From: an uncultured Christensenella sp.
GTDB taxonomy: Bacteria > Bacillota > Clostridia > Christensenellales > Pumilibacteraceae
Assembly (NCBI GenBank): GCA_949948785.1
Contig: CATLGX010000006.1
Location: 1-53,371, forward strand
Length of the DNA stretch: 53,371 nt
Direction of reading: 5' to 3'
In this document: positions 10,525 through 19,042 of the stretch, in pieces
Layout: the number at the start of each line of letters is the position of its first letter
How positions within the stretch are numbered: position 1 is the first letter of the stretch
Translations under genes and position numbers: made by a program
The notes under the pieces: generated by a model
What the model saw: the letters and a program-made list of their open reading frames with translations, nothing else
Databases searched by the model: none
What the model was told of the DNA's origin: nothing

Positions 10525-13008
10525 CTATTTACATTCCATCCAGTTTTTTCCGACAGATATTTCGACGTCGAGCGGCACGGACAGCGAGACGGCGTTTTCC
10601 ATTTCGGTTTTCAGAATTGTCTTGACTTCTTCGAGTTCGTCGGTTGTCGCGTCTACCACAAGCTCGTCGTGAACTTGCAGGATAAGTTTTGACTTCATGT
10701 TTTCGAGCCTATGCCCGACGTTTACCATAGCTATTTTGATAATATCGGCGGCGGTGCCTTGGAGCGGCGTGTTCATGGCAATGCGTTCTCCGAACTTGCG
10801 CATTTGATATTTTGCCGAAGTAAGCTCGGGAATTGCGCGTCGTCTTCCGAACGCCGTTTCCGCATATCCGCGGCTTTTCGCGAGTTCTATAAGTCCGTCG
10901 AGATAGTTTTTAACGGTAGGGAAGCGCTCGAAATAGCGTTTGATGTATTGGTCTGCTTTCTTTGCAGAGATATGAATATTACGGCCAAGCCCGAAATTGC
11001 TTATGCCGTAAACGATGCCGAAATTGACCGCTTTCGCGTCGCGGCGCATGGCGGGAGTAACTTCGTCGGTCGGCACGCCGAATACTTCTGCGGCGGTCGA
11101 GCGGTGAATGTCGGCGCCCGTGACAAATGCTTCCGTCATTTTGGGGTCGCCCGAAAAATGTGCGAGGAGTTTTAACTCGATTTGGCTGTAATCTGCATCG
11201 ACCAGGACGTTGCCGTCGCGCGGAACGAAAATCGAGCGCAGTATGCGTCCTTCGTCGGAACGCGTCGGGATGTTTTGTAGGTTCGGGTCGGTAGACGACA
11301 GTCGCCCCGTCGCGGTGGACATTTGGTTGAACGACGTATGAACGGTAAAATCGGAACGCAAAGCCTTTCTTATTCCGTCGATAAATGTCGATTTGATTTT
11401 AGAGTTAAATCTGTATTTGAGAATTTCGTCTACGATTTCGTACTCTTCGGCAAGCGGTTGCAAAATTTCTGCTTTTGTCGAGTACGGCGGTTTGCCGACG
11501 TACGGAATTTTAAGGTCGTCGAACAGCGCTGTCGCGAGTTGTTTGGGCGAATTGAGGTTAATGTCTTTGCCGTAAATTTCGCGTATTCGCTCTGCGCTCG
11601 CCGCTTCCAAAGAAGAAAAGTGCGCGTCTATTTCGTCGAGCTTGTTTCGGTCGACAGTGAAGCCGACGGTTTCCATATCGAACAATACGCGCAACAGCGG
11701 AAGTTCGATATCCGAATACAGCGTCAGCATATTGCGCTCGGAAAGCGCGTTTTTGCATTCGTTGCAGTCTGCAAAAAGTTCGGCGGCGTTAGTCGGCGTG
11801 AGCCGGTATTCGAGAAGATACCCCATGAGCGCAACGTCGTCGGCATCGTCGATTTCGTGAGGCGAAACCGTATGCAACAATGATTTGAGGTCGAAAGCCA
11901 ATATATGCCGCTTGAAAAGCGGTGCTATCGTGTCCACGCAAGCGTCGGCGGTAAATGCCGAAAGCAGATTATCCGTTACGGGCGCAAAGTAGTCGGTCAG
12001 TCCGTCAAACGCCAAGTGCAACCCGTCTTGCGTCATCATTACGGCGACGTTTGCGCCTGCTTTTTGCACAAGCGCGGCAAGTTCCGCTTGGCTTTCGAGT
12101 TTAACTGTTTGCGTATGCTTGTCGCGGGTGATTGCGGCAGCGTTATCGCTTTCGAAAATATCGTTGCGGCGCAATAGCGTTTTAAATTCGTATCTGCTCA
12201 TCGCGTTCCGTGCGGCGAACGGAAAAGGAAAGCGCAGTTCGCATGTTTCGAGTTCGAAGTCCATCGGAACGTCGCAGTCGATAGTGGCGAGACGATACGA
12301 CAGATATGCGTCCTCCTTACCGTTTACGAGTTTGTCATGCCTTGCTCCGTTTATGTCGTCGATATTTTTGTAAATGCCGTCGAGCGACCCGTATTTGGCA
12401 ATCAGTTCTTTTGCCGACTTGTCGCCGATGCCCGCAACGCCCGGGATATTATCCGAACTGTCTCCCGCGAGCGCCTTGAAATCTATTACGCGGTCGGACG
12501 GCACGCCGAAAATATTCGGTACTTCCGTAGGCGAAACGTCCTCGATGTCGGTAATTCCGCGCTTTGTCAATAGCACGTGCGTTGTGTCGGAAACGAGTTG
12601 AAGACTGTCTCTGTCGCTCGTAACGACGTAAGTAAAAACGCCGGAACGCTTTGCTATCGTGCCGATAACGTCGTCCGCCTCATATCCTGCCAACTCGAAA
12701 CGCTTGATTCCCAAAACGTCGAGAAGCGCTTTCATGCCGTCTATCTGCGCGGCAAGGGCGTCGGGCATGGGTTTTCGCGTAGCTTTGTATGCGTCGGACA
12801 TTTTGTGTCTGAACGTAGGCGCGTGCACGTCGAAAGCGGCGGCGATATATTTCGGCTTGTATTCTTCTATCAGTTTGGTAAGCATTACGGTAAAGCCGTA
12901 CATCGCACCGACAGGTTCGCCGCGCGACGTAACAAGCCCCGTCATGGCGTAGAACGCGCGGTTTAAGAGCGAGTTGGAATCTATAATTATAAGACTGTCT
13001 TTTTCCAT
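10525..13008 (-). CDS. polA: DNA polymerase I (start likely at internal MEKDSL, ORF listed from 13026)
   Basis: 5' nuclease domain (LLNRAFYAM...), polymerase motifs A/B/C (DYSQIELKLLAHFSGD, RRDAKAVNFGIVYGIS, LQVHDELV). Confidence 0.95.
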   Translation of the reverse strand: MEKDSLIIIDSNSLLNRAFYAMTGLVTSRGEPVGAMYGFTVMLTKLIEEYKPKYIAAAFDVHAPTFRHKMSDAYKATRKPMPDALAAQIDGMKALLDVLGIKRFELAGYEADDVIGTIAKRSGVFTYVVTSDRDSLQLVSDTTHVLLTKRGITDIEDVSPTEVPNIFGVPSDRVIDFKALAGDSSDNIPGVAGIGDKSAKELIAKYGSLDGIYKNIDDINGARHDKLVNGKEDAYLSYRLATIDCDVPMDFELETCELRFPFPFAARNAMSRYEFKTLLRRNDIFESDNAAAITRDKHTQTVKLESQAELAALVQKAGANVAVMMTQDGLHLAFDGLTDYFAPVTDNLLSAFTADACVDTIAPLFKRHILAFDLKSLLHTVSPHEIDDADDVALMGYLLEYRLTPTNAAELFADCNECKNALSERNMLTLYSDIELPLLRVLFDMETVGFTVDRNKLDEIDAHFSSLEAASAERIREIYGKDINLNSPKQLATALFDDLKIPYVGKPPYSTKAEILQPLAEEYEIVDEILKYRFNSKIKSTFIDGIRKALRSDFTVHTSFNQMSTATGRLSSTDPNLQNIPTRSDEGRILRSIFVPRDGNVLVDADYSQIELKLLAHFSGDPKMTEAFVTGADIHRSTAAEVFGVPTDEVTPAMRRDAKAVNFGIVYGISNFGLGRNIHISAKKADQYIKRYFERFPTVKNYLDGLIELAKSRGYAETAFGRRRAIPELTSAKYQMRKFGERIAMNTPLQGTAADIIKIAMVNVGHRLENMKSKLILQVHDELVVDATTDELEEVKTILKTEMENAVSLSVPLDVEISVGKNWMECK

Positions 13009-13115
13009 ACCGTAATTATACACCATTTCCGAAAAGAATACAAGGTATTTGTCCGATAAAGAAATCCGTAATTGCGGAAACTAAAAAGCAAAATAGAAAA
13101 TCACACTTCAAACGG

Positions 13116-13144
13116 TTGACAACCGAAGTAAGATTTGATATTAT
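13116..13144 (+). promoter_or_regulatory. sigma70-type promoter for the tRNA-Ala/tRNA-Ile locus
   Basis: TTGACA - 17 nt - TATTAT about 20 nt upstream of the tRNA-Ala 5' end. Confidence 0.75.
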
Positions 13145-13164
13145 ATTTTACGGTTCGAGGCTGT

Positions 13165-13240
13165 GGGGATATAGCTCAGTTGGTAGAGCGCCTGCTTTGC
13201 AAGCAGGATGTCAGCGGTTCGAGTCCGCTTATCTCCACCA
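13165..13240 (+). tRNA. tRNA-Ala (TGC), CCA encoded
   Basis: ggggata...tatctcc-a-cca acceptor pairing; anticodon stem-loop ctgctttgcaagcag; ggttcgagtcc T-loop. Confidence 0.97.
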
Positions 13241-13271
13241 ACATTTCCTTACATAAACGGCGCGTTCGACA

Positions 13272-13500
13272 GTCGGGCAACGCAATGACAGGTGCAACCC
13301 GAAACGAATAAAACCGAATAAAGCAAATAAAGGAATGTAGCTCAGCTGTCGGGCAACGCAATGATATGTGCAACCCGAAATGAATAAAACCGAATAAACT
13401 CAAATAAAGGAATGTAGCTCAGCTGTCGGGCAACGCAATGATATGTGCAACCCGAAACGAATAAAACCGAATAAACTCAAATAAAGGAATGTAGCTCAGC
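13272..13500 (+). repeat. Three tandem 76-77-nt repeats, each ending with the 5' 16 nt of tRNA-Ile; the third copy runs into the intact tRNA-Ile
   Basis: gtcgggcaacgcaatgayatgtgcaacccgaaaygaataaaaccgaataaa..caaataaaggaatgtagctcagc at 13272, 13348 and 13425; tRNA head copies aggaatgtagctcagc at 13331, 13408 and 13485. Confidence 0.95.
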
Positions 13501-13561
13501 AGGTTAGAGCACCACCCTGATAAGGTGGGGGTCGGTGGTTCGAGTCCACTCATTCCTACCA
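13485..13561 (+). tRNA. tRNA-Ile (GAT), CCA encoded
   Basis: aggaatg...cattcct-a-cca acceptor pairing; anticodon loop ctgataa; ggttcgagtcc T-loop. Confidence 0.97.
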
Positions 13562-13585
13562 AACGACCCTTTTCGGGTCGTTTTT
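13562..13585 (+). terminator. Intrinsic terminator downstream of tRNA-Ile
   Basis: acgaccc-ttttc-gggtcgt followed by ttttt. Confidence 0.85.
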
Positions 13586-13672
13586 GTATGAGCGTAAATT
13601 GGCTCTGCAGTCGGGCGTACTTATTACGCAATAACCGTGAAGCGATTTATAAGTCATGGTCGGCGGTAACTC

Positions 13673-13735
13673 GCATAATGCCGCGTAAGCGGCAACCGCC
13701 GCAAGAGGCGGCGGCGCACCGCGGTGCGATTATGC
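13673..13735. other. Compact multi-hairpin palindromic element
   Basis: Outer 7-bp inverted repeat gcataat/attatgc enclosing gccgc-gtaa-gcggc, ccgcc-gcaaga-ggcgg and the perfect palindrome cgcaccgcggtgcg. Confidence 0.6.
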
Positions 13736-13748
13736 TCGTGAATGCCGC

Positions 13749-13782
13749 GCCGAAAATGCCCTTGCAAGCAAGCATTTTCGGC
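13749..13782. other. Hairpin, 11-bp stem and 12-nt loop
   Basis: gccgaaaatgc ... gcattttcggc perfect inverted repeat. Confidence 0.7.
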
Positions 13783-13792
13783 TTGCATATTA

Positions 13793-13820
13793 CGAGTCCG
13801 CTCATTCCTACCAAACGACC
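13793..13820 (+). repeat. Second copy of the tRNA-Ile 3' end plus flank (att-like direct repeat of 13541-13568)
   Basis: cgagtccgctcattcctaccaaacgacc versus cgagtccactcattcctaccaaacgacc at 13541; one mismatch in 28 nt. Confidence 0.9.
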
Positions 13821-13847
13821 AGAAAAAAGGGGGGGGGTACCGTATTC

Positions 13848-13876
13848 TTGATATATGCGCGTTTTTGTGTTATACT
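13848..13876 (+). promoter_or_regulatory. Promoter of the flavoprotein gene
   Basis: TTGATA - 17 nt - TATACT. Confidence 0.65.
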
Positions 13877-13898
13877 GTATCAAACAACGGAGGCGGCA

Positions 13899-14486
13899 AT
13901 GAAAATTACCTGTATAAACGGAAGTGCGCGCAACAACGGCAGTTGTAATTATTTGCTGGATAGTTTTATCGGCGGAATAACGGGCGACAGCGTCGACACA
14001 GTGAAATATTGCGTCGGCGATGCCGATTTGCATTTTTGCAAGGGCTGTAAAAAATGTTATTTCGACGGCAAATGCGTTCAATCGGACGACGCGAAAAAAA
14101 TCATCGATGATATTCTGACTGCGGACATAGTTGTTATTGCCGCGCCGTCGTATTGGGCGGATGTTCCCGCGCAACTCAAAACGTTGTTTGACAGAACAAC
14201 TCCGTACGGCGATACCAATCCGAACAGAATTTTAACCGCGAGAAAATCCATTAAAGGTATTGCGATAGCCGTTCGCGCGGGCGTAAGGGCGCAGGAAAAC
14301 GAATTGATATTAAACGCCATAGAACATTACTTCGGGCATTTGGGCATCGACACCGTAAGTCGCATATCGATAACGCAGGTGGATAAACTTAACGATTTGA
14401 TAGTCAATCACGAAAGTGATATTCGTCAAATCGTCGAATTGGCAAACAAATTATCGCAGAATCCGATTTGTTATCCGCATAAGTAA
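13899..14486 (+). CDS. NADPH-dependent FMN reductase / flavodoxin-fold protein
   Basis: MKITCINGSARNNGSCNYLLDSF, CKGCKKCYFDGKC, IAAPSYWADVPAQLKTLFDRT; start preceded by ggagg. The listed ORF start (13848) is upstream of the RBS. Confidence 0.85.
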   Translation: MKITCINGSARNNGSCNYLLDSFIGGITGDSVDTVKYCVGDADLHFCKGCKKCYFDGKCVQSDDAKKIIDDILTADIVVIAAPSYWADVPAQLKTLFDRTTPYGDTNPNRILTARKSIKGIAIAVRAGVRAQENELILNAIEHYFGHLGIDTVSRISITQVDKLNDLIVNHESDIRQIVELANKLSQNPICYPHK

Positions 14487-14591
14487 CGACGTAAAACAGG
14501 AAAGTAACGCGACGGGATATTTACATACCGTTACGAAAGCAGTATTATGAACACGCATAGAAGCAATTCATTTTGGGCGGGGAGGTTGTCA

Positions 14592-14718
14592 TTATGCAAT
14601 TTCGGCAAAAGGTTAAAGCAATTAAGAGACGAGAAAGGAATTAGTCAAGCAGAGCTTGCCGAAAAAATTTTCCGTAAGCCGCAGCGCCGTTGCCGCTGTC
14701 GCAATATCCATTCCTAAA
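14592..14718 (+). pseudogene. Remnant of an XRE-type HTH gene, frameshifted
   Basis: One frame reads FGKRLKQLRDEKGISQAELAEKI; +1 frame continues SVSRSAVAAVAISIPKKD; break near 14668-14671 (aaaaaatttt). Confidence 0.7.
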
Positions 14719-14846
14719 AAGGATTCTACGTGGAACTATATGCCCGCCACCGTTTTGATATCCGCCGAATAGCAATTGAATTTAAATCGCTCAATCGAAT
14801 ACCCGTCGGTCGATGGGTATTTTAGCTTTAAAGCGTATTTATATAT

Positions 14847-15944
14847 TTGCCGTTGTGCAATATATACAGTATGTATGGAAATGCGCGCATAAAAAAGCGG
14901 TTGATTTGTATGGTGATAGCTATTGCGCTTATTTCGGCAGCGGCTTTGCGCGGCGTCTTTTTTTATGCGTCGCATGCGGACGACGAAAATACGGCGTATG
15001 ACGGAAAGGTCGAACATATATTTACGCATGAACTTATATTCGATACGGCAAAGGCTTTTTCGCCGAAAAACTCCGTGCGCGATTGTTTCGACAAAGACCA
15101 TTTGACCGCCGCGGAGTTCAAAGCGCTGCTCGGAGAACTGTATAAAAACGGTTATGTGCTGGTGTCGCTCGACAATGTAATAAATGGGAAAATCGCCGTG
15201 CCGCGCGGCAAAAAACCGCTCGTCATGTCTTTTGACGATATGACATACGACACGGTAAACAGAGGCTGCGTCGACAAGATAATCATATCCGACGGCAAGC
15301 TGTGCGACTACACGAAAAATGCCGAGCCAAAAATATCGCGCGACCGTGAAAACGTTACGATACTCGAAAGCTTTATCGAAGAACACCCCGATTTTTCATG
15401 CGACGGAGCACGGGCGACGCTGTGCGTAAACGGATATAACGGTATTTTGGGTTACAGATGTACGCCCGACTGCAACGTGTCCGAACAAAGACAAGCCGAG
15501 GACGTTTCGGCGTGCAAGAAACTTGTTGCGGAGTTGAAACGCCTCGGATACGAGTTTGCGTCGCACACCTATTATCACAGATATTTCAAGAGCAGTTCCG
15601 CAAGCGCGATAGAAAAAGACTGCGCCGCGTGGCAAAAGTATATTCAGCCGATAGTGGGAGAATCGCGCGTGCTTTGCTATCCCGCAGGCGAGCATAATGC
15701 AAAGAGCGAAAAGAACGCGATATTTGGGCGTTACGGCTTCTATGTGTTTTTGTGCGTGGGAGACTATGCCGGCACGGACTATGAACGCGCGAGCAAGGAC
15801 GCGAAGTATTATTACCGCTTGCCGTTTGACGGCACGGCGCTGAGACTGTACGAAAAGCCGTATGCCCGCATTGCCGACACCCGAGCTATATACGACGAAA
15901 CTCGGTTTCGTCCGTTCTCGTATAAAGGCTCGTATCACAAATAG
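14847..15944 (+). CDS. Secreted or anchored polysaccharide deacetylase-like protein
   Basis: N-terminal hydrophobic segment; FTHELIFDTAKAF, LVMSFDDMTYD, GYEFASHTYYHRYF, VLCYPAGEHN resemble NodB-like deacetylase elements. Exact start uncertain. Confidence 0.6.
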   Translation: MPLCNIYSMYGNARIKKRLICMVIAIALISAAALRGVFFYASHADDENTAYDGKVEHIFTHELIFDTAKAFSPKNSVRDCFDKDHLTAAEFKALLGELYKNGYVLVSLDNVINGKIAVPRGKKPLVMSFDDMTYDTVNRGCVDKIIISDGKLCDYTKNAEPKISRDRENVTILESFIEEHPDFSCDGARATLCVNGYNGILGYRCTPDCNVSEQRQAEDVSACKKLVAELKRLGYEFASHTYYHRYFKSSSASAIEKDCAAWQKYIQPIVGESRVLCYPAGEHNAKSEKNAIFGRYGFYVFLCVGDYAGTDYERASKDAKYYYRLPFDGTALRLYEKPYARIADTRAIYDETRFRPFSYKGSYHK

Positions 15945-16075
15945 ACCGCTTATTCATTCGTACGCGGCTTAAATAAAACGTCGCGTACAGAGTATTGTTT
16001 TCTGCTGCGGAACGATAGGTCGGATTGACTTAATAATATTTAAATTGCGCATGCTACCCGTGCGAGCCGTTACAT

Positions 16076-17050
16076 ATGAAAAACGGAATTAAAGAAAAGA
16101 CGCAATGCGTCGGAAATAAAATCAAAAGTATGGGCGCGGTGCGTGTTGCGTTGCTTTTGATTTTAGCGGCGGGTACGGTTTGTTCGTTCGTATTTCACGA
16201 CGATATTTTTGCGGCGGATTCGGTATTCAACAGGGGAATTTCCGATTCGCAATTCGTCAACGGCGCGCTCGCGTTTGTACCCAAGCTGATACAGGCTGTG
16301 CGCGTGATAACGATAATTCTCGTCGTCGCAACGGGTTCGCTCGCCGTTATCGGCAGGGTGTTTAATAAAACGCAACGCCAAATAACGGTCGCTCGGTTAA
16401 TCAACAATATGATAAGAAGCGTCGTTGCCGTAATCCTCGTAATAGCGGTTCTTGCCGTTTTGGGAATAGACACTACCGCCCTAATTACGGGCGCAGGCGT
16501 ACTGACGCTGGTTGTAGGACTCGGCATGCAAAGCCTTATATCGGACGTGGTTGCGGGGCTGTTTATCGTATTTGAAAACGAGTTCAACGTCGGCGACATA
16601 GTTACCATAGACGGATTCCGCGGTACTGTTGTTTCCATCGGAATACGCACTACAAAACTCGAAGCGCTCGGCAATATCAAAATCGTAAACAACAGCGACA
16701 TACGCGGCGTGCTCAATCAGACGGTCAAGCCGTCTACCGCCAAAGCGCTTATCGATATAGAATACGAACAATCGCTCTCCGAGGTGGAGCGCATTATAAA
16801 GTCCGAATTGCCTAAGATACAAGTCGACGGCGTAATCGGCGATATTATATACGACGGAGTGGCGGAATTGGGCGATTCGGGCATAACGCTCCAATTTACA
16901 GCGTCTTGCAATGAGGACGATATTTTTTCCGTTCAACGCGAAATGAACAAACGGTTAAAAATGCTGTTCGACGAAAACGGAATAGGCATACCGTATAATC
17001 AGCTCGTCGTACATTTGCCGCAACGCTCGGGCGGCGAACCCGTCGCATAG
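16076..17050 (+). CDS. Small-conductance mechanosensitive channel (MscS family)
   Basis: GAGVLTLVVGLGMQSLISDVVAGLFIVFENEFNVGDIVTIDGFRGTVVSIGIRTTKLE. Confidence 0.93.
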   Translation: MKNGIKEKTQCVGNKIKSMGAVRVALLLILAAGTVCSFVFHDDIFAADSVFNRGISDSQFVNGALAFVPKLIQAVRVITIILVVATGSLAVIGRVFNKTQRQITVARLINNMIRSVVAVILVIAVLAVLGIDTTALITGAGVLTLVVGLGMQSLISDVVAGLFIVFENEFNVGDIVTIDGFRGTVVSIGIRTTKLEALGNIKIVNNSDIRGVLNQTVKPSTAKALIDIEYEQSLSEVERIIKSELPKIQVDGVIGDIIYDGVAELGDSGITLQFTASCNEDDIFSVQREMNKRLKMLFDENGIGIPYNQLVVHLPQRSGGEPVA

Positions 17051-17268
17051 CCGTACATCACGGCTCGCCGATGTCATTGAAAATTATTGTCGCAGTGAAA
17101 TAACGGAACTGCGACGGCAGAAACGTTTTGTCGGAGTGCGTTATGCGAAAACGGAAAGGACGCAGTAAAATGCGGCGGCGAAAAATATCACGGGCACTGC
17201 CGTATAACATCGGTCTGCATGTGTTCCGTCGGAGATTTCTACGTGGCTTTTGTGTGTAATTTTCCATG

Positions 17269-17297
17269 TTGACAGCGCGGTGAAATTGTAGTATAAT
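17269..17297 (+). promoter_or_regulatory. Consensus sigma70-type promoter
   Basis: TTGACA - 17 nt - TATAAT. Confidence 0.85.
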
Positions 17298-17316
17298 TTT
17301 TTCGTGAGGATTGATT

Positions 17317-18429
17317 ATGCGTAAATCTTGCAATGCTTTGACGGCGACGGCGGTCGTGTGCGCGCTGTGCGTGTTTCCGCTTTTCGGTTGCGGCGGAGAG
17401 TCCGACACTCCGAAACCCGTCGAAACGGACGGCGTTTTCGATTGGCATACCGAACAGCAAGCCGAGTATTTATCGTCGTCCGATTACAATGTTTTGCCGA
17501 CAGACGTAAACGGCAAAGCGGAAAAAAGCAGACCGCGCCCGCTAACGCTCGAATGGACGGGCGGCGGAGATTGCGAGAGCTATACCGTCGAGGTGTCGCA
17601 AAACGACGATTTCTCCGACAGCTTGACGTACAAGACGACGGGGCGCAGTATAGAGCTTTACAATCTTTGCGTCGAATCGGCTTATGCGTGGCGCGTAACG
17701 GCAAACGGAAAAAACGGCAAGACCTATACTTCCGAACCGTCGTACTTTTTTACGGCGGGCGTTGCGCCTCGCAATATGTATGTGGACGGCGTTACAAACG
17801 TGCGCGACCTCGGCGGTTACCGTGCGGGAGAAACTCGCGTAAAACAAGGTATGATTTATCGTTGCGGCAGACTCAACAAGAGCAAACAGCCCGATGTCGA
17901 AATAGAAATAACCGAACGCGGCATTGCGACAATGAAAGGCGAAATGGGCGTGAAAACAGAAGTCGATTTGCGTCGGCCCGACAATAACAACGAAACGGGC
18001 GGGATAACGTCGAGTCCGCTCGGCGCGGGCGTAAACTATATCAATATCCCGATGGAATTCGATAGGTCCGACCCCATACTCGGAAATATGCAGGCGGTTA
18101 TAGACATGTTCGCCGTACTCGGGAATGCAAGCAATTATCCGCTTATTTTCCACTGCGATATAGGCACCGACAGAACGGGGCTTTTCGCATTTTTGATAAA
18201 CGGGCTTTTGGGCGTTTCCGAAGACGATTTATACCGCGATTACATGTTCTCCAATTTCGGTAATATCGGCGGTAGTCGCAGCGCAAGTTCCATAAAAAAT
18301 AAGTACGTGAATAATATTAAGGCGTTTGAGGGCGCAACGCTGTCCGAAAAAATCAAAAACTACCTCGTCGTTAAAATAGGCGTCGAAGAGAGCGATATAA
18401 ACGCGTTGCTCGAAATTATGAGCGCTTGA
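17317..18429 (+). CDS. Lipoprotein with FN3-like segment and tyrosine-phosphatase (Y_phosphatase3-like) domain
   Basis: Signal/lipobox-like CALCVFPLFGCGG; TNVRDLGGYRAGETRVKQGMIYRCGRLN; P-loop HCDIGTDRTG. Confidence 0.8.
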   Translation: MRKSCNALTATAVVCALCVFPLFGCGGESDTPKPVETDGVFDWHTEQQAEYLSSSDYNVLPTDVNGKAEKSRPRPLTLEWTGGGDCESYTVEVSQNDDFSDSLTYKTTGRSIELYNLCVESAYAWRVTANGKNGKTYTSEPSYFFTAGVAPRNMYVDGVTNVRDLGGYRAGETRVKQGMIYRCGRLNKSKQPDVEIEITERGIATMKGEMGVKTEVDLRRPDNNNETGGITSSPLGAGVNYINIPMEFDRSDPILGNMQAVIDMFAVLGNASNYPLIFHCDIGTDRTGLFAFLINGLLGVSEDDLYRDYMFSNFGNIGGSRSASSIKNKYVNNIKAFEGATLSEKIKNYLVVKIGVEESDINALLEIMSA

Positions 18430-18507
18430 ATCGCCCTCAAACGATTGCTATACTGCGCGTTAAATGGTATAATGAGCGCATAAGAATCAAATCAAAAGGA
18501 GCTGATT

Positions 18508-18984
18508 ATGAGTAAGATTTTGGTAGCGTATTTTTCGTGCGGCGGCGATACAAAGCGCGTCGCGGAAGAAGTTGCGGCGGCGTGCGGCGCGGATATATAC
18601 GAGATTAAGCCCAAAGTTCCGTACACCGAAGCCGACCTCGATTGGAAAGACAAGGACAGCCGTACATCGGTGGAAATGCGCGCGCTTTCCCGTCCCGAAA
18701 TAGAGGGGAGCGTTCACAATATGGCAAGCTACGACAAAGTGCTTGTCGGGTTCCCCGTCTGGTGGTATATGGCGCCCATGATTGTCAATACGTTTCTCGA
18801 AAGCTACGACTTTTCCGGTAAGACAATCGTGCCGTTCGCAACCAGCGGCGGAAGCGATATAATCAAGGCGGAAGCCGTGCTTAAAGCGCGTTGCGCACCC
18901 GACACCGAGTGGCTTGACGGAAAGTTGTTAAACGGAGTTTCCGCCGCCGATATAAAGGCGTGGGTGGACAGCCTCGGACTTTGA
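18508..18984 (+). CDS. Flavodoxin
   Basis: [23 protein letters not shown] ... [37 protein letters not shown]. Confidence 0.9.
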   Translation: MSKILVAYFSCGGDTKRVAEEVAAACGADIYEIKPKVPYTEADLDWKDKDSRTSVEMRALSRPEIEGSVHNMASYDKVLVGFPVWWYMAPMIVNTFLESYDFSGKTIVPFATSGGSDIIKAEAVLKARCAPDTEWLDGKLLNGVSAADIKAWVDSLGL

Positions 18985-19007
18985 TAGGGAATTAAGTAAA
19001 CAATTTT

Positions 19008-19040
19008 AAAAGGACGACCGCAGTAATCGGCCGTCCTTTT
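19008..19040. terminator. Bidirectional intrinsic terminator between flavodoxin and ldh
   Basis: aaaaggacg ... cgtcctttt flanked by A/T runs on both sides. Confidence 0.8.
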
Positions 19041-19042
19041 AA

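Noticed and set aside
13272-13500. CRISPR array interpretation of the tandem repeats near tRNA-Ile
   Set aside because: Units are contiguous near-identical 76-77-nt repeats without unique spacers, and they end in tRNA sequence. No cas genes in the window.
13176-13631. Small minus-strand ORFs containing SGLEPLTSCLQSRRS and SGLEPPTPTLSGWCSNLLSYIP
   Set aside because: Spurious translations antisense to tRNA-Ala and tRNA-Ile; such peptides are a known annotation artefact.
14736-15386. 216-aa minus-strand ORF opposite the deacetylase-like gene
   Set aside because: Antisense shadow with no conserved motifs; the sense ORF has signal-anchor and deacetylase-like motifs.
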